A stretch of 64,000 nt of DNA from Shinella granuli (GTDB lineage: Bacteria; Pseudomonadota; Alphaproteobacteria; Rhizobiales; Rhizobiaceae): positions 86,108 to 150,107 of the forward strand of contig NZ_SLVX01000014.1 of assembly GCF_004341885.1 (NCBI RefSeq), in the 5' to 3' direction. Positions 37,563-46,943 of this stretch are shown in pieces. The position numbers and the translations under genes were made by a program. Below the pieces are notes generated by a model. It had not been told where the DNA came from and searched no databases. It saw only the letters and a program-made list of their open reading frames with translations. Position 1 is the first letter of the stretch; the number at the start of each line of letters is the position of its first letter.

Positions 37563-37593
37563 GGCCGGGCGGGGCTCCCCTCCCCGCCCGGCC
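37563..37593 (-). terminator. Hairpin after glxR, probable terminator of the gcl operon
   Basis: GGCCGGGCGGGG (37563-37574) and CCCCGCCCGGCC (37582-37593) form a perfect 12-bp stem, 7 bases past the glxR stop. Another large imperfect inverted repeat (GCCCCTCA.../...TGAGGGGC, about 37478-37542) follows before the kinase gene. Confidence 0.65.
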
Positions 37594-37599
37594 AGGCCG

Positions 37600-38484
37600 T
37601 CATGCGACGGCGTGGTTCGCCATGCGCTCCAGCGCCTTGACGAGACCTGAGTGATCGAGACCGGCCTCGCCATGGGCGGCGCACTGGTTGAAGAGCTCCT
37701 GCGTGGACGCGGTGTTGGGCAGGGCGACGCCGAGCGCCTTGGCGCCCTGCAGCGCCAGGTTCAGGTCCTTCTGGTGCAGCGAGATGCGGAAGCCCGGATC
37801 GAAGGTGCGCTTGACCATGCGCTCGCCGTGCACTTCGAGAATGCGCGAGGAGGCAAAGCCGCCCATCAGTGCGGCGCGCACGCGCGCGGGATCGGCACCG
37901 GCCTTCGAGGCGAAGACGAGGGCTTCGGACACCGCCTCGATGGTCAGCGCGACAATGATCTGGTTGGCAACCTTCGTCACCTGGCCGTCTCCGCAATCGC
38001 CGACGAGGGTGATGTTCTTGCCCATCAGCTGGAAGAGCGGCAGCGCCCGGTCGAAGCTTTCCTGCGAGCCGCCGGCCATGATGGAGAGCGAGGCGTTCTT
38101 GGCGCCGACCTCGCCGCCCGAGACCGGACCATCGACATATTCGGCACCGGTCGCGCGGATCTTCCTGGCAAATTCCTTGGTGGCGATCGGCGAGATCGAG
38201 CTCATATCGATGACGAGCTTGCCGGCCGCAAGGCCGTAGGAGACGCCGTTCTCGCTGAAGAGCACGTCTTCGACCTCGGGCGTATCGGGCAGCATGAGGA
38301 TGATCGTGTCGACGGTCTCGGCCAGCACCTTCGGGCTGTCGACGATCTTGAGGCCGTTGTCGATGAGTTCCTGGCGCGGCGAAACGGAGAATTTCGAGGT
38401 GATGACGGTGTGGCCGGCGTCCTGGAGATGGCGCGCCATGGGCGTGCCCATGATGCCGAGGCCGATGAAACCGATATTTGCCAT
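37600..38484 (-). CDS. glxR: 2-hydroxy-3-oxopropionate (tartronate semialdehyde) reductase
   Basis: 294-residue beta-hydroxyacid dehydrogenase. NAD(P) loop GFIGLGIMGTPMA at the N-terminus, substrate loop DGPVSGGEVGA, and the catalytic lysine region GDCGDGQVTKVANQ. It reduces tartronate semialdehyde made by Gcl to D-glycerate. The operon order gcl-hyi-glxR settles its role among the similar garR, mmsB and glxR proteins. ATG 38484 follows GGGAG; an upstream in-frame start adds 5 residues. Confidence 0.92.
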   Translation of the reverse strand: MANIGFIGLGIMGTPMARHLQDAGHTVITSKFSVSPRQELIDNGLKIVDSPKVLAETVDTIILMLPDTPEVEDVLFSENGVSYGLAAGKLVIDMSSISPIATKEFARKIRATGAEYVDGPVSGGEVGAKNASLSIMAGGSQESFDRALPLFQLMGKNITLVGDCGDGQVTKVANQIIVALTIEAVSEALVFASKAGADPARVRAALMGGFASSRILEVHGERMVKRTFDPGFRISLHQKDLNLALQGAKALGVALPNTASTQELFNQCAAHGEAGLDHSGLVKALERMANHAVA

Positions 38485-38517
38485 GATGCTAACTCCCAAT
38501 CTGAAAATCTGTCTGGC

Positions 38518-39297
<780 letters not shown>

Positions 39298-39317
39298 CGT
39301 GTTTTCCTCTCTTCGTC

Positions 39318-41102
39318 TCAGTCCAGGAGGGCCAGCGTCGCGGTCGGGGCGTCTTCGCCGCGTTCGGCCAGGTCCTCGAATTCGACGACGGCATTGATGT
39401 CGGCGCCCATGGCGATGTTGGTGACGCGCTCGAGGATGAACTCGATGACGACGGGGACCTGGTGCTCCTTCATCAGCGCCTGCGCGGTGTTGAAGGCTTC
39501 CTGGAACTCGTTCGGGCTGCGCACGCGGATCGCCTTGCAGCCGAGGCCTTCGGCGACGGCGACGTGGTCGACACCATAGCCGGCTTCCGAATCGCCCGAC
39601 GCATTGATGTTATCGAAGGCGAGCGAGACCTCGAAGTCCATGTTGAAGCCGCGCTGGGCCTGGCGGATGAGACCGAGATAGGAATTGTTCACGACCACAT
39701 GCAGGTAGGGCAGCTTGTGCTGGGCGCCGACCGCCAGCTCCTCGATGAGGAACTGGAAGTCGTAGTCGCCGGACAGGGCGACGATCGGGCGATCGGGATC
39801 GGCGGCGCGCACGCCGAGCGCGGCGGGCAGCGTCCAGCCGAGCGGGCCGGCCTGGCCACAGTTGATCCAGTTGCGCGGCTTGTAGACATGCAGGAACTGC
39901 GCGCCGGCGATCTGGGAAAGACCGATGGTCGAGACGTAGCAGGTGTCGCGGTCGAAGGCCTTGTTCATCTCCTCGTAGACACGCTGCGGCTTCAGCGGCG
40001 TCTGGTCGAAATGGGTCTTGCGCAGCATGGTGCGCTTGCGCTCCTGGCACTCCTCGGCCCAGGCCGACCAGTCGCGCAGCTTGCCGGCGACCTTCCATTC
40101 GGTCGCGACGTCGAGGAACACCTTCAGCGCGGCGCCGGCATCCGAGACGATGCCGAAGTCCGGCGTGAAGACGCGGCCGATCTGGGTCGGCTCGATATCG
40201 ACATGGACGAAGGTGCGGCCTTCCGTATAGGTCGAGACATTGCCGGTATGGCGGTTGGCCCAGCGGTTGCCGACGCCGAGGACGAAGTCGGAGGCGAGCA
40301 GCGTCGCGTTGCCGTAGCGGTGCGAGGTCTGCAGGCCGCACATGCCGGCCATCAGCCGGTGATCGTCCGGGATCGTGCCCCAGCCCATCAGCGTCGGGAT
40401 GACGGGAACGCCGGTGATCTCGGCGAACTCGACCAGGAGGTCCGAGGCATCCGCGTTGATGATGCCGCCGCCGGCGACGATCAGCGGGCGCTCGGCCGCG
40501 TTCAGCATGGCGAGGGCCTTTTCGGCCTGGGCGCGGGTGGCAGCCGGCTTGTAGGGTTCGAGCGGCTCGTAGGCGTCGATGTCGAACTCGATCTCGGCGA
40601 GCTGGACGTCGATCGGCAGGTCGATCAGCACCGGGCCGGGACGGCCGGAGCGCATCGTGTGGAACGCCTTCTGGAAGACATAGGGGACGAGGCCCGGCTC
40701 CATGACGGTGACGGCCCACTTGGTGACGGGCGCGGCGATCTTGGCGATATCGACGGCCTGGAAGTCCTCCTTGTCGAGGCGGGCGCGCGGCGCCTGGCCG
40801 GTGATGCACAGGATCGGGATCGAATCGGCGGAGGCCGAATAGAGGCCGGTGATCATGTCGGTGCCGGCCGGGCCCGACGTACCGATGCACAGGCCGATAT
40901 TGCCGGCGCGGGCCCTTGTATAGCCCTCGGCCATGTGGCTTGCGCCCTCGACGTGGCGGGCAAGCACATGGCGGACCGTGCCGCGCGCCTTCAGCGCCGA
41001 ATAGAAGGGATTGATCGCAGCGCCCGGAACGCCGAAGGCACAATCGATGCCTTCCTTCTCCAGAACCAGGACCGCTGCATCGACAGCACGCATTTTAGCC
41101 AT
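39318..41102 (-). CDS. gcl: Glyoxylate carboligase (tartronate-semialdehyde synthase)
   Basis: 594-residue thiamine-diphosphate and FAD enzyme of the acetolactate-synthase family. It condenses two glyoxylates to tartronate semialdehyde and CO2. The N-terminal [15 protein letters not shown] segment has Val where most ThDP enzymes have the catalytic Glu, as in known Gcl. The ThDP signature is [17 protein letters not shown] and onward to [22 protein letters not shown] precedes ATG 41102. It heads the gcl-hyi-glxR operon and is divergent from an IclR regulator with an AllR-like operator between them. Confidence 0.96.
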   Translation of the reverse strand: MAKMRAVDAAVLVLEKEGIDCAFGVPGAAINPFYSALKARGTVRHVLARHVEGASHMAEGYTRARAGNIGLCIGTSGPAGTDMITGLYSASADSIPILCITGQAPRARLDKEDFQAVDIAKIAAPVTKWAVTVMEPGLVPYVFQKAFHTMRSGRPGPVLIDLPIDVQLAEIEFDIDAYEPLEPYKPAATRAQAEKALAMLNAAERPLIVAGGGIINADASDLLVEFAEITGVPVIPTLMGWGTIPDDHRLMAGMCGLQTSHRYGNATLLASDFVLGVGNRWANRHTGNVSTYTEGRTFVHVDIEPTQIGRVFTPDFGIVSDAGAALKVFLDVATEWKVAGKLRDWSAWAEECQERKRTMLRKTHFDQTPLKPQRVYEEMNKAFDRDTCYVSTIGLSQIAGAQFLHVYKPRNWINCGQAGPLGWTLPAALGVRAADPDRPIVALSGDYDFQFLIEELAVGAQHKLPYLHVVVNNSYLGLIRQAQRGFNMDFEVSLAFDNINASGDSEAGYGVDHVAVAEGLGCKAIRVRSPNEFQEAFNTAQALMKEHQVPVVIEFILERVTNIAMGADINAVVEFEDLAERGEDAPTATLALLD

Positions 41103-41184
41103 GGGATTTCCTCCGTCTCTCGAGAAGGAAGGTATCGCATCTGTTCCTGCGCGCAATCATAAAATGGAAATCAATCCCATCAGA

Positions 41185-41202
41185 TGGAAATAAACATTTT
41201 CA
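41185..41202. promoter_or_regulatory. Probable IclR/AllR-type operator in the gcl-iclR divergent promoter
   Basis: TGGAAAT-N4-ATTTTCA is an inverted repeat with one mismatch, close to the TTGGAAAWWWTTTCCAA site of E. coli AllR. A direct copy of ATGGAAAT lies 20 bases to the left (41164-41171) and a TGGAA half-site at 41210. All lie 63-105 bases upstream of the gcl start and about 70-100 before the regulator start. Confidence 0.6.
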
Positions 41203-41269
41203 ACGAAACTGGAACAATCGCCACGAGACGGCTATGTCATGAGTGCGGAGCGACGGAAGAGAGGGGCGC

Positions 41270-42097
41270 ATGGCGGAGCAGCAGGAGAAGACGCGGGGGC
41301 GGCCCGGCCGCAAGGCCGGCGAGAATGCGGCACCGTCCTCGGTGCAGGTGCTGGACCGCAGCCTGAAACTTCTCGATCTCGTGGCGCAGGCGGACGGTGC
41401 GGCGCTCACCGACCTTGCCGACCAGTCGGCCATGGCGCCCTCCACCGTGCACCGCCTGCTGACCTCGCTCGCCCAGCACGGCATGGTCGCCCATGACGCG
41501 GAGACTGGCGCCTGGACGATCGGCGTGAAGGCCTTCGAGATCGGCACCGCGTACCTCCGCTTCCGCAAGCTCGGCACGATCAGCCGGCCGTTCCTCAAGC
41601 AACTGATGGAAGGCTGCGGCGAGACCGCCAACATCGCCATCGAGGACGACGGCGACGTGGTCTTCATCTCGCAGGTGGAAAGCCATGCGCCGATGCGCGC
41701 CTTCTTCCGCCCCGGCCGGCGCGGGCCGATCCACGCCTCCGGCATCGGCAAGGCGATCCTCTCCACCTGGCCGGATGCCCGCATCGAGGCGCTGCTTTCC
41801 GGCCGCACGCTACAGCATTTCACCGACAGGACCCGCGACACGATCCCGACGCTGCTCGAGGATATCGGGAAAATCCGCGCCCGCGGCTGGTCGATCGACG
41901 ACGAGGAGCATACGCTCGGCATGCGCTGCGTGGCCGCGCCGATCTTCGACGAATATGGCGAGGCGGTGGCCGGCATTTCCGTGTCCGGTCCGGCGGTGCG
42001 CCTGCCCGACAGCAAGGTCGACGCCTTCGGCCCGGTGGTGCGCGCGGCGGCGGAGGGGCTGACCAAGGCGATGGGCGGGCGCTCGCGACGCGCTTGA
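41270..42097 (+). CDS. IclR family transcriptional regulator, likely controller of gcl operon
   Basis: 275 residues. A basic N-terminal arm (KTRGRPGRKAG) precedes the winged HTH (LDLVAQADGAALTDLADQSAMAPSTVHRLLTSLAQHGMV), and a C-terminal GAF-like effector domain follows (FFRPGRRGPIHASGIGKAIL, MRCVAAPIFDEYGEAVAGISVSG). It resembles AllR, which represses gcl until glyoxylate or allantoin-derived ligand appears. ATG 41270 follows GAGAGGGG; a GTG at 41243 is possible but lacks this site. Divergent from gcl with a shared operator. Confidence 0.87.
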   Translation: MAEQQEKTRGRPGRKAGENAAPSSVQVLDRSLKLLDLVAQADGAALTDLADQSAMAPSTVHRLLTSLAQHGMVAHDAETGAWTIGVKAFEIGTAYLRFRKLGTISRPFLKQLMEGCGETANIAIEDDGDVVFISQVESHAPMRAFFRPGRRGPIHASGIGKAILSTWPDARIEALLSGRTLQHFTDRTRDTIPTLLEDIGKIRARGWSIDDEEHTLGMRCVAAPIFDEYGEAVAGISVSGPAVRLPDSKVDAFGPVVRAAAEGLTKAMGGRSRRA

Positions 42098-42235
42098 CTT
42101 TTCCAACCACCGGATCGGCATCCCGAACCGGCCCGGTTCTCATCGACGCGCAGAAAACGTTTATCTTTCGACCTTACGCAAATCTGGGTACCCCGTCGGG
42201 GCGTAAAGCCCAGGATAGACAGAAAGGATTGTCCA

Positions 42236-42532
42236 ATGAGCTTGACCCGGATTGCCGCCGTGGCCGCTTCTCTCCTGATCGCCGCGAGCTCCGCCTTCGC
42301 AAAGATCCCGCTCGTCAACGCCACCTGCCCCCATGACATCGAGGTGCATGCCGACGAGGGCGGGCCGATCTACATCAATGGCAAGGAAAGCAAGCTGAAG
42401 GTCGTCAACGACAATTATTACGAAGCGACGGGCGAAGGCGTGACGATCTCGCTCAGCATCAACCCTGACGGCTCTGCCGCCGTCTCCTATACCGGACACG
42501 GCGGCGCGAACGGCATCTGCACCGTCAAGTGA
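42236..42532 (+). CDS. Small exported protein of unknown function
   Basis: 98 residues. A signal peptide (MSLTRIAAVAASLLIAASSA, cleavage after FA near residue 22) leaves a mature domain of about 76 residues with two cysteines (NATCPHD and GICTVK) that could form a disulfide. The mature part is rich in beta-prone sequence (GPIYINGKESKLKVVNDNYY). I recognise no family. AAAGGA precedes the ATG. It lies between the IclR gene and guaD and its stop codon abuts the convergent guaD stop. Confidence 0.75.
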   Translation: MSLTRIAAVAASLLIAASSAFAKIPLVNATCPHDIEVHADEGGPIYINGKESKLKVVNDNYYEATGEGVTISLSINPDGSAAVSYTGHGGANGICTVK

Positions 42533-43873
42533 TCAGGCCGTCTCGAGCAGGCGCTGGTTTGCGGCGCCTGTCTTGCCCTTCCCCTTCATCGCCTTTCCGG
42601 CGACATAGACCTCGGCGACGCAGCGGTCGTCGCCCATGGTCTGCAGGATGAAGAGCTCCTCCGCCAGTGAGGTGGCGGTGCGCATGCGGTATTCCATCGC
42701 CGATTTGCCGGAGGAATCAAGCACGACGATATCCGCATCCGCCCCGGCATGCAGCGAGCCGATGTGCTTCTCAAGCCCGAGCGCGCGGGCATTGCCCAGC
42801 GTCAGGCGGTAGAAGGAATTGAACGGCGTCAGCTTCTGGCCGTTGAGGTGCAGCACCTTGTAGGCCTCGTCCATCGTTTCCAGCATGGAGAAGCTGGTGC
42901 CGGCGCCGACATCCGTCGCCACCGACCAGCGCGCGCCGAGCCGGTCGAACCTGTCGCGGTCGAAGAGGCCCGAGCCGAGGAAGAGGTTGGACGTCGGGCA
43001 GAAGACGCCGACGGCGCCCGTCTCGGCGAGCACGGAAACCTCGCGGTCGCTGAGATGGATGCAATGGCCGAGCAGCATGCGGTCATTGAGCAGGCCGTAG
43101 CGGGCGTAGATGTCCGTATAGTCCTTCGCCTGCGGGTAGAGCGAGGTGGCGAACGCGATCTCGTCGCGGTTCTCCGAAAGATGCGTCTGCACGAAGCAGG
43201 TCGGGTGCTCGGCGACGAGCGCCTGGCTCATCTCCATCTGCTCGGGCGTGGAGGTGATGGCGAAGCGCGGGCTGATCGCGTAGTGCGCGCGGCCGCGGCC
43301 GTGCCATTTCCCGATGAGCCGCTTCGTCTCGTCATAGCCCTGCTGCGGCGTGTCGCGCAGGGCGTCGGGCGCGTTGCGGTCCATCATCACCTTGCCGCCG
43401 ACCATGCGCATGCCGCGCGCCTCGGCCGCCGAGAAATAGGCCTCGACGCTTTCGGGATGCACCGAGCAGTAGGCGACGGCGGTCGTCGTGCCGTTCGAGA
43501 GCAGCTCGTCCATGAAGCGGTCCGCCACGGCGGCGGCATGGGCGGCCTCGGCGAACTTCTGCTCCTCGACGAAGATATAGGTGTTCAGCCATTCCAGGAG
43601 CTGCGCGCCATAGGAGGCGATCGCCTGGGTCTGCGGGAAATGCAGGTGCGTGTCGATGAGGCCCGGCAGAACGAGGTGCGGACGGTGGTCGGCGACTGCA
43701 ATGCCGGGGCCGGCGCGCCTGCTGACCTCGGCATGCTCGCCGATCTCGACGACCTTGCCGCCCCGGACGAAGACCGCGCCGTCCTCGATGTAGCGCCAGG
43801 CGGCCGTGTCGTCGATGCCCTGCGGCTCGGCGAGGAAGGTCAGCACGCGGCCGCGGATCAGGAGTTCGCTCAT
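42533..43873 (-). CDS. guaD: Guanine deaminase
   Basis: 446-residue amidohydrolase that converts guanine to xanthine. Zinc ligands: LIDTHLHFPQTQ (the HxH pair and the guanine deaminase PQ signature), TCFVQTHLSENRDE (His), HCIHLSD (His) and SVATDVGAGTSFSM (Asp). The start overlaps the puuD stop by 4 bases (ATGA), so both are coupled. Guanine deaminase beside a urate hydroxylase and xanthine dehydrogenase defines a purine catabolic cluster. Confidence 0.95.
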   Translation of the reverse strand: MSELLIRGRVLTFLAEPQGIDDTAAWRYIEDGAVFVRGGKVVEIGEHAEVSRRAGPGIAVADHRPHLVLPGLIDTHLHFPQTQAIASYGAQLLEWLNTYIFVEEQKFAEAAHAAAVADRFMDELLSNGTTTAVAYCSVHPESVEAYFSAAEARGMRMVGGKVMMDRNAPDALRDTPQQGYDETKRLIGKWHGRGRAHYAISPRFAITSTPEQMEMSQALVAEHPTCFVQTHLSENRDEIAFATSLYPQAKDYTDIYARYGLLNDRMLLGHCIHLSDREVSVLAETGAVGVFCPTSNLFLGSGLFDRDRFDRLGARWSVATDVGAGTSFSMLETMDEAYKVLHLNGQKLTPFNSFYRLTLGNARALGLEKHIGSLHAGADADIVVLDSSGKSAMEYRMRTATSLAEELFILQTMGDDRCVAEVYVAGKAMKGKGKTGAANQRLLETA

Positions 43874-45111
43874 TGGGTCTTCTCCCCGCTGATGGCGCTT
43901 TCGTACCAGGCGACGAGCAGGCGGCGCTCCTCGTCGGAGATTTGGGTCACGTTGGCCGGCGGCATGGCGTGCGAGCGGCCGGCCTGCAGGTAGATCTCGC
44001 GGGCGTGGTTGGCGATCTCGCCGTCCGTTTCCAGGACGACGCCCTTCGGCGCGGTGATGATGCCCTCCCAGCCCGGCTCCCTGGCATGGCACATGGCGCA
44101 GCGGCCGAGAACGGTGTCGCGCACCTTGGGGAAGGCTTCAGCCGTGACGAAGGGCTGCTGGCTGGCCGAGACCTTCGCGTCGGCCGTCTCGCCCGTCAGC
44201 ACCTTCGGCACGGTGGAGAGCCACATGATGATGACGAAGAGCAGCGCGGTGGCAAGCCAGGTCCAGGTCGGGTTGCCGGCATTGGCGTGGGTGGTGTTGA
44301 AGTAGTGGCGGATCGTGACGCCCATCAGGAAGACCAGCGAGGCGATGATCCAGTTGAACTCGGTGCCGAAGGCCAGCGGATAGTGGTTCGACAGCATCAG
44401 GAACAGCACCGGCAGCGTCAGGTAGTTGTTGTGCGTGGAACGCTGCTTGGCGATCTTGCCGTATTTCGGATCGGGCGTGCGGCCGGCGATGAGGTCGGCG
44501 ACGACGATCTTCTGGTTCGGAATGATGATGAAGAACACGTTGGCCGACATGATCGTCGCCGTGAAGGCGCCGAGATGGAGGAAGGCGGCGCGGCCGGTGA
44601 AGAGCTGCGTGTAGCCCCAGGCGACGACGACGAGAATGAAGTAGAGCGCGATCATCAGCCGCGTGTTGTCGTTGCCGAAGGGCGACTTGCAGATCAGGTC
44701 GTACATGATCCAGCCGAAGGCGAGCGAGGCCAGCGAAATGCCGATCGCCACCGGCTTGGAGACATCAAGCACATTCGGATCGATCAGGTAGAGGTCGGCG
44801 CCCGCGTAATACAGGAGACAGAGCATGCCGAAGCCGGACAGCCAGGTGACGTAGCTCTCCCATTTGAACCAGACGAGATGCTCCGGCATGTTGGCCGGCG
44901 CCACCAGGTATTTCTGGATGTGGTAGAAGCCGCCGCCATGCACCTGCCATTCCTCGCCATGGGCGCCCGGCGGCAGCGCGGGGTGCTTCTTCAGGCCCAG
45001 GTCGAGCGCGACGAAATAGAACGACGAGCCGATCCAGGCGATCGCCGTGATGACGTGCAGCCAGCGGACGGCGAACATCAACCAATCCCAGGCTATGGCA
45101 TATTCGTACAT
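43870..45111 (-). CDS. puuD: Membrane-bound urate hydroxylase with C-terminal cytochrome c domain
   Basis: 413 residues. The N-terminal part (about 10-315) has eight or so hydrophobic helices of the DUF989/PuuD type (WLHVITAIAWIGSSFYFVAL, LYFILVVVAWGYTQLF, LATALLFVIIMWL). The C-terminal periplasmic cytochrome c domain has haem motif CAMCH at 338-342 and probable axial Met in SHAMPPANVT (M383). It oxidises urate to 5-hydroxyisourate and passes electrons to the respiratory chain, replacing the soluble uricase. It is the first gene of the puuD-guaD pair and is divergent from a LysR regulator. Confidence 0.95.
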   Translation of the reverse strand: MYEYAIAWDWLMFAVRWLHVITAIAWIGSSFYFVALDLGLKKHPALPPGAHGEEWQVHGGGFYHIQKYLVAPANMPEHLVWFKWESYVTWLSGFGMLCLLYYAGADLYLIDPNVLDVSKPVAIGISLASLAFGWIMYDLICKSPFGNDNTRLMIALYFILVVVAWGYTQLFTGRAAFLHLGAFTATIMSANVFFIIIPNQKIVVADLIAGRTPDPKYGKIAKQRSTHNNYLTLPVLFLMLSNHYPLAFGTEFNWIIASLVFLMGVTIRHYFNTTHANAGNPTWTWLATALLFVIIMWLSTVPKVLTGETADAKVSASQQPFVTAEAFPKVRDTVLGRCAMCHAREPGWEGIITAPKGVVLETDGEIANHAREIYLQAGRSHAMPPANVTQISDEERRLLVAWYESAISGEKTQ

Positions 45112-45251
45112 AGGGACCTCCTCCCATTTTCCATGGGCTTGTTTGCCATCAAGTGATTTTCACGGAAATCCCGGTGAATCCCGAACACTTTCAAAAAAAT
45201 CTAAAAGATGGCCGCCTCTTTGCTCGGCACGCCAATGTGGTAGAAAGAGCC

Positions 45252-46217
45252 ATGTCCTATCTCGATAATGTGCGCGTCTTCGTTCGCGTGGTCGAACTCG
45301 GTACCCTTTCGGCGGCGGGGCGCGACCAGCGCGTCACCCCCGCGGTCGCCAGCAATCGCATCAAGGAACTGGAGCGCCATCTCGGCGTGCGGCTGTTCAA
45401 CCGCACGACGCGCAAGCTCTCGCCGACCGAGCATGGCCGCGTGTTCTACGAGGGCGCGGTGAAGATCATCGAGGCGGTGAACGAGGCGGAGGCGGCGATC
45501 GCGGACCTGTCGCGCAACCCCAAGGGCTCGCTCCGCATCACCGCGCCGCTCGGCATCGGCCGGCGGCTGATCGCGTCGGGCATTCCGGAATTCCACGACA
45601 AGTATCCCGACATCGAGGTGCGGGTGCGCCTGTCGGACCACAATGTCGATATCCTCGCCGAGGGCGTCGACGTCGCCTTCAAGCTCGGCGTGCTCGAGGA
45701 TTCGAACCTGCGCATGCGCGGCATCCTCAATTGCGAGCGCGTGCTCTGCGCCTCGCCCGCCTATCTTGCCCGCCGCGGCACGCCGAAGACGGCCGATGCG
45801 CTGATCGCCGACAAGCACGACTGTCTGCTGCTGCGCTATCCCGGCTCGAAGGAATATTACTGGACGCTGGTGACGGCCGAGGGCGTGCGCAAGTTCGAGG
45901 TCGCCGGCCCCTATGACAGCGACGACGGCGACGTGCTCACGCAATGGGCGCTGGAAGGCCGCGGCATCATCAACAAGCCGCTCTTCGAGGTGAAGGCCCA
46001 TCTTGCCGAGGGCCGCCTGGTGGAGATCCTGAAGGACAGCCCGCCCGCCTCCGTGCAGCTCGCCGCGATCTATCCGCACAAGCGCTTCCAGGACCCCAAG
46101 GTGCGGCTGATGATCGATTTCATGGCCGAGCGATGTCAGCGGCTGATCGGCCGGCTGCTCGGAGAGGACATCGACGACGGCAAAGCCGAGCTGGTTGAAG
46201 CGAACGACGGAAAATAG
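45252..46217 (+). CDS. LysR family transcriptional regulator of the purine catabolic region
   Basis: 321 residues. HTH in VELGTLSAAGRDQRVTPAVASNRIKELERHLGVRLF followed by RTTRKLSPTEHG; effector domain with SLRITAPLGIGRRLIA and DVAFKLGVLEDSNLRMR. Divergent from puuD-guaD (140-bp gap), so a regulator of urate or guanine degradation is likely. ATG 45252 places the HTH correctly. The decamer ACTTTCAAAA in its promoter recurs in the hiuH/puuE intergenic region. The stop codon (46215-46217) lies inside the palindromic operator of the next locus. Confidence 0.9.
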   Translation: MSYLDNVRVFVRVVELGTLSAAGRDQRVTPAVASNRIKELERHLGVRLFNRTTRKLSPTEHGRVFYEGAVKIIEAVNEAEAAIADLSRNPKGSLRITAPLGIGRRLIASGIPEFHDKYPDIEVRVRLSDHNVDILAEGVDVAFKLGVLEDSNLRMRGILNCERVLCASPAYLARRGTPKTADALIADKHDCLLLRYPGSKEYYWTLVTAEGVRKFEVAGPYDSDDGDVLTQWALEGRGIINKPLFEVKAHLAEGRLVEILKDSPPASVQLAAIYPHKRFQDPKVRLMIDFMAERCQRLIGRLLGEDIDDGKAELVEANDGK

Positions 46218-46241
46218 TATATTTCTTCTAAGAATATACTA
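46215..46241. promoter_or_regulatory. Palindromic operator of the toxin-antitoxin pair
   Basis: TAGTATATT (46215-46223) and AATATACTA (46233-46241) form a perfect 9-bp inverted repeat with 9-base spacing, 13 bases before the antitoxin start. Its AT-rich arms also look like -10 material. Type II antitoxin-toxin complexes bind such sites. Confidence 0.65.
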
Positions 46242-46254
46242 GATGGAGAAGTCC

Positions 46255-46509
46255 ATGCCCTTCGCCTCCATGACCAGCGCCGACTTCAACCAGAATCCGA
46301 GCAAGGCGAAGAAGGCGGCAAACGAAGGCCCCCTCGTCATCACCGAACATGGCGAGGCGAGCTATGTGCTTGTCCGCTATAGCGATTTCAAGGACCACTG
46401 GCGAAAGTCGAAAAGCCTGTATGACGCCCTCAATCACAAGGACTCCAGGTTCGATGACGATTTTGCGCCCGAACGCGTCAGCTTCAGGGGGCGGGACGTC
46501 GAATTCTGA
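46255..46509 (+). CDS. Type II antitoxin, Phd/YefM family
   Basis: 84 residues. The N-terminal DNA-binding part MPFASMTSADFNQNPSKAKK and VITEHGEASYVLVRYSDF is typical of Phd/YefM. The polar C-terminus (FDDDFAPERVSFRGRDVEF) would wrap the toxin. ATG 46255 is chosen because GGAGAA lies 5 bases before it; ATG 46243 would sit directly against the operator. The stop codon shares one base with the toxin start (TGATG), so the two are coupled. Confidence 0.85.
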   Translation: MPFASMTSADFNQNPSKAKKAANEGPLVITEHGEASYVLVRYSDFKDHWRKSKSLYDALNHKDSRFDDDFAPERVSFRGRDVEF

Positions 46510-46937
46510 TGGCATTCCTGCTCGATACGAACGTTGTTTCCGCATCCCGCAGGGCCGAGCGTCAGGCCGTTGAATTTCAGGAATTCCTCCACGCGTTCGA
46601 TGTCGAGACCGCCTATCTTTCGACGATTACGATCATGGAGATCGAGTTCGGCATACAAAGCGAGCGTCTTCGCAATCCCGATTTTGCCGATGACCTTTCC
46701 TTATGGCTGACGGCCGTCGTGCTGCCGGAATTTTCCGCAAGGCTCCTGCCGTTCGATACGCGGGCGGCCTTGATCGCAGGCCGATTGCCGACACCCGGCA
46801 GGAAGCCGACGGCCGACGGCATGATCGCGGCAACCGCGCTCGCCAACAATCTGGTCCTCGTCACACGCAATCTTTCGGACTTTCAGCCACTCGGCGTCCC
46901 GTGCCTCAATCCCTGGGAAAAGGCTCCCGGAGGATAG
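46509..46937 (+). CDS. PIN-domain ribonuclease toxin (VapC/FitB type)
   Basis: 142-residue PIN domain. Four acidic residues of the Mg site are present: Asp in FLLDTNVVSA, Glu in ITIMEIEFGI, Asp in PTADGMIAATA and Asp in VTRNLSDFQPLGV. Such toxins cut tRNA or rRNA unless bound by the antitoxin. It shares a transcript with the Phd-like antitoxin, an antitoxin pairing typical of FitAB-like or chimeric VapBC loci. It ends 6 bases from the convergent xdhC gene, wedged between purine genes. Confidence 0.9.
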   Translation: MAFLLDTNVVSASRRAERQAVEFQEFLHAFDVETAYLSTITIMEIEFGIQSERLRNPDFADDLSLWLTAVVLPEFSARLLPFDTRAALIAGRLPTPGRKPTADGMIAATALANNLVLVTRNLSDFQPLGVPCLNPWEKAPGG

Positions 46938-46943
46938 ACCGCT

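Noticed and set aside
42140..42180. An EcfG (general stress) promoter before the small exported protein
   Set aside because: GAAC and CGTT are present but separated by about 25 bases instead of 16-17.
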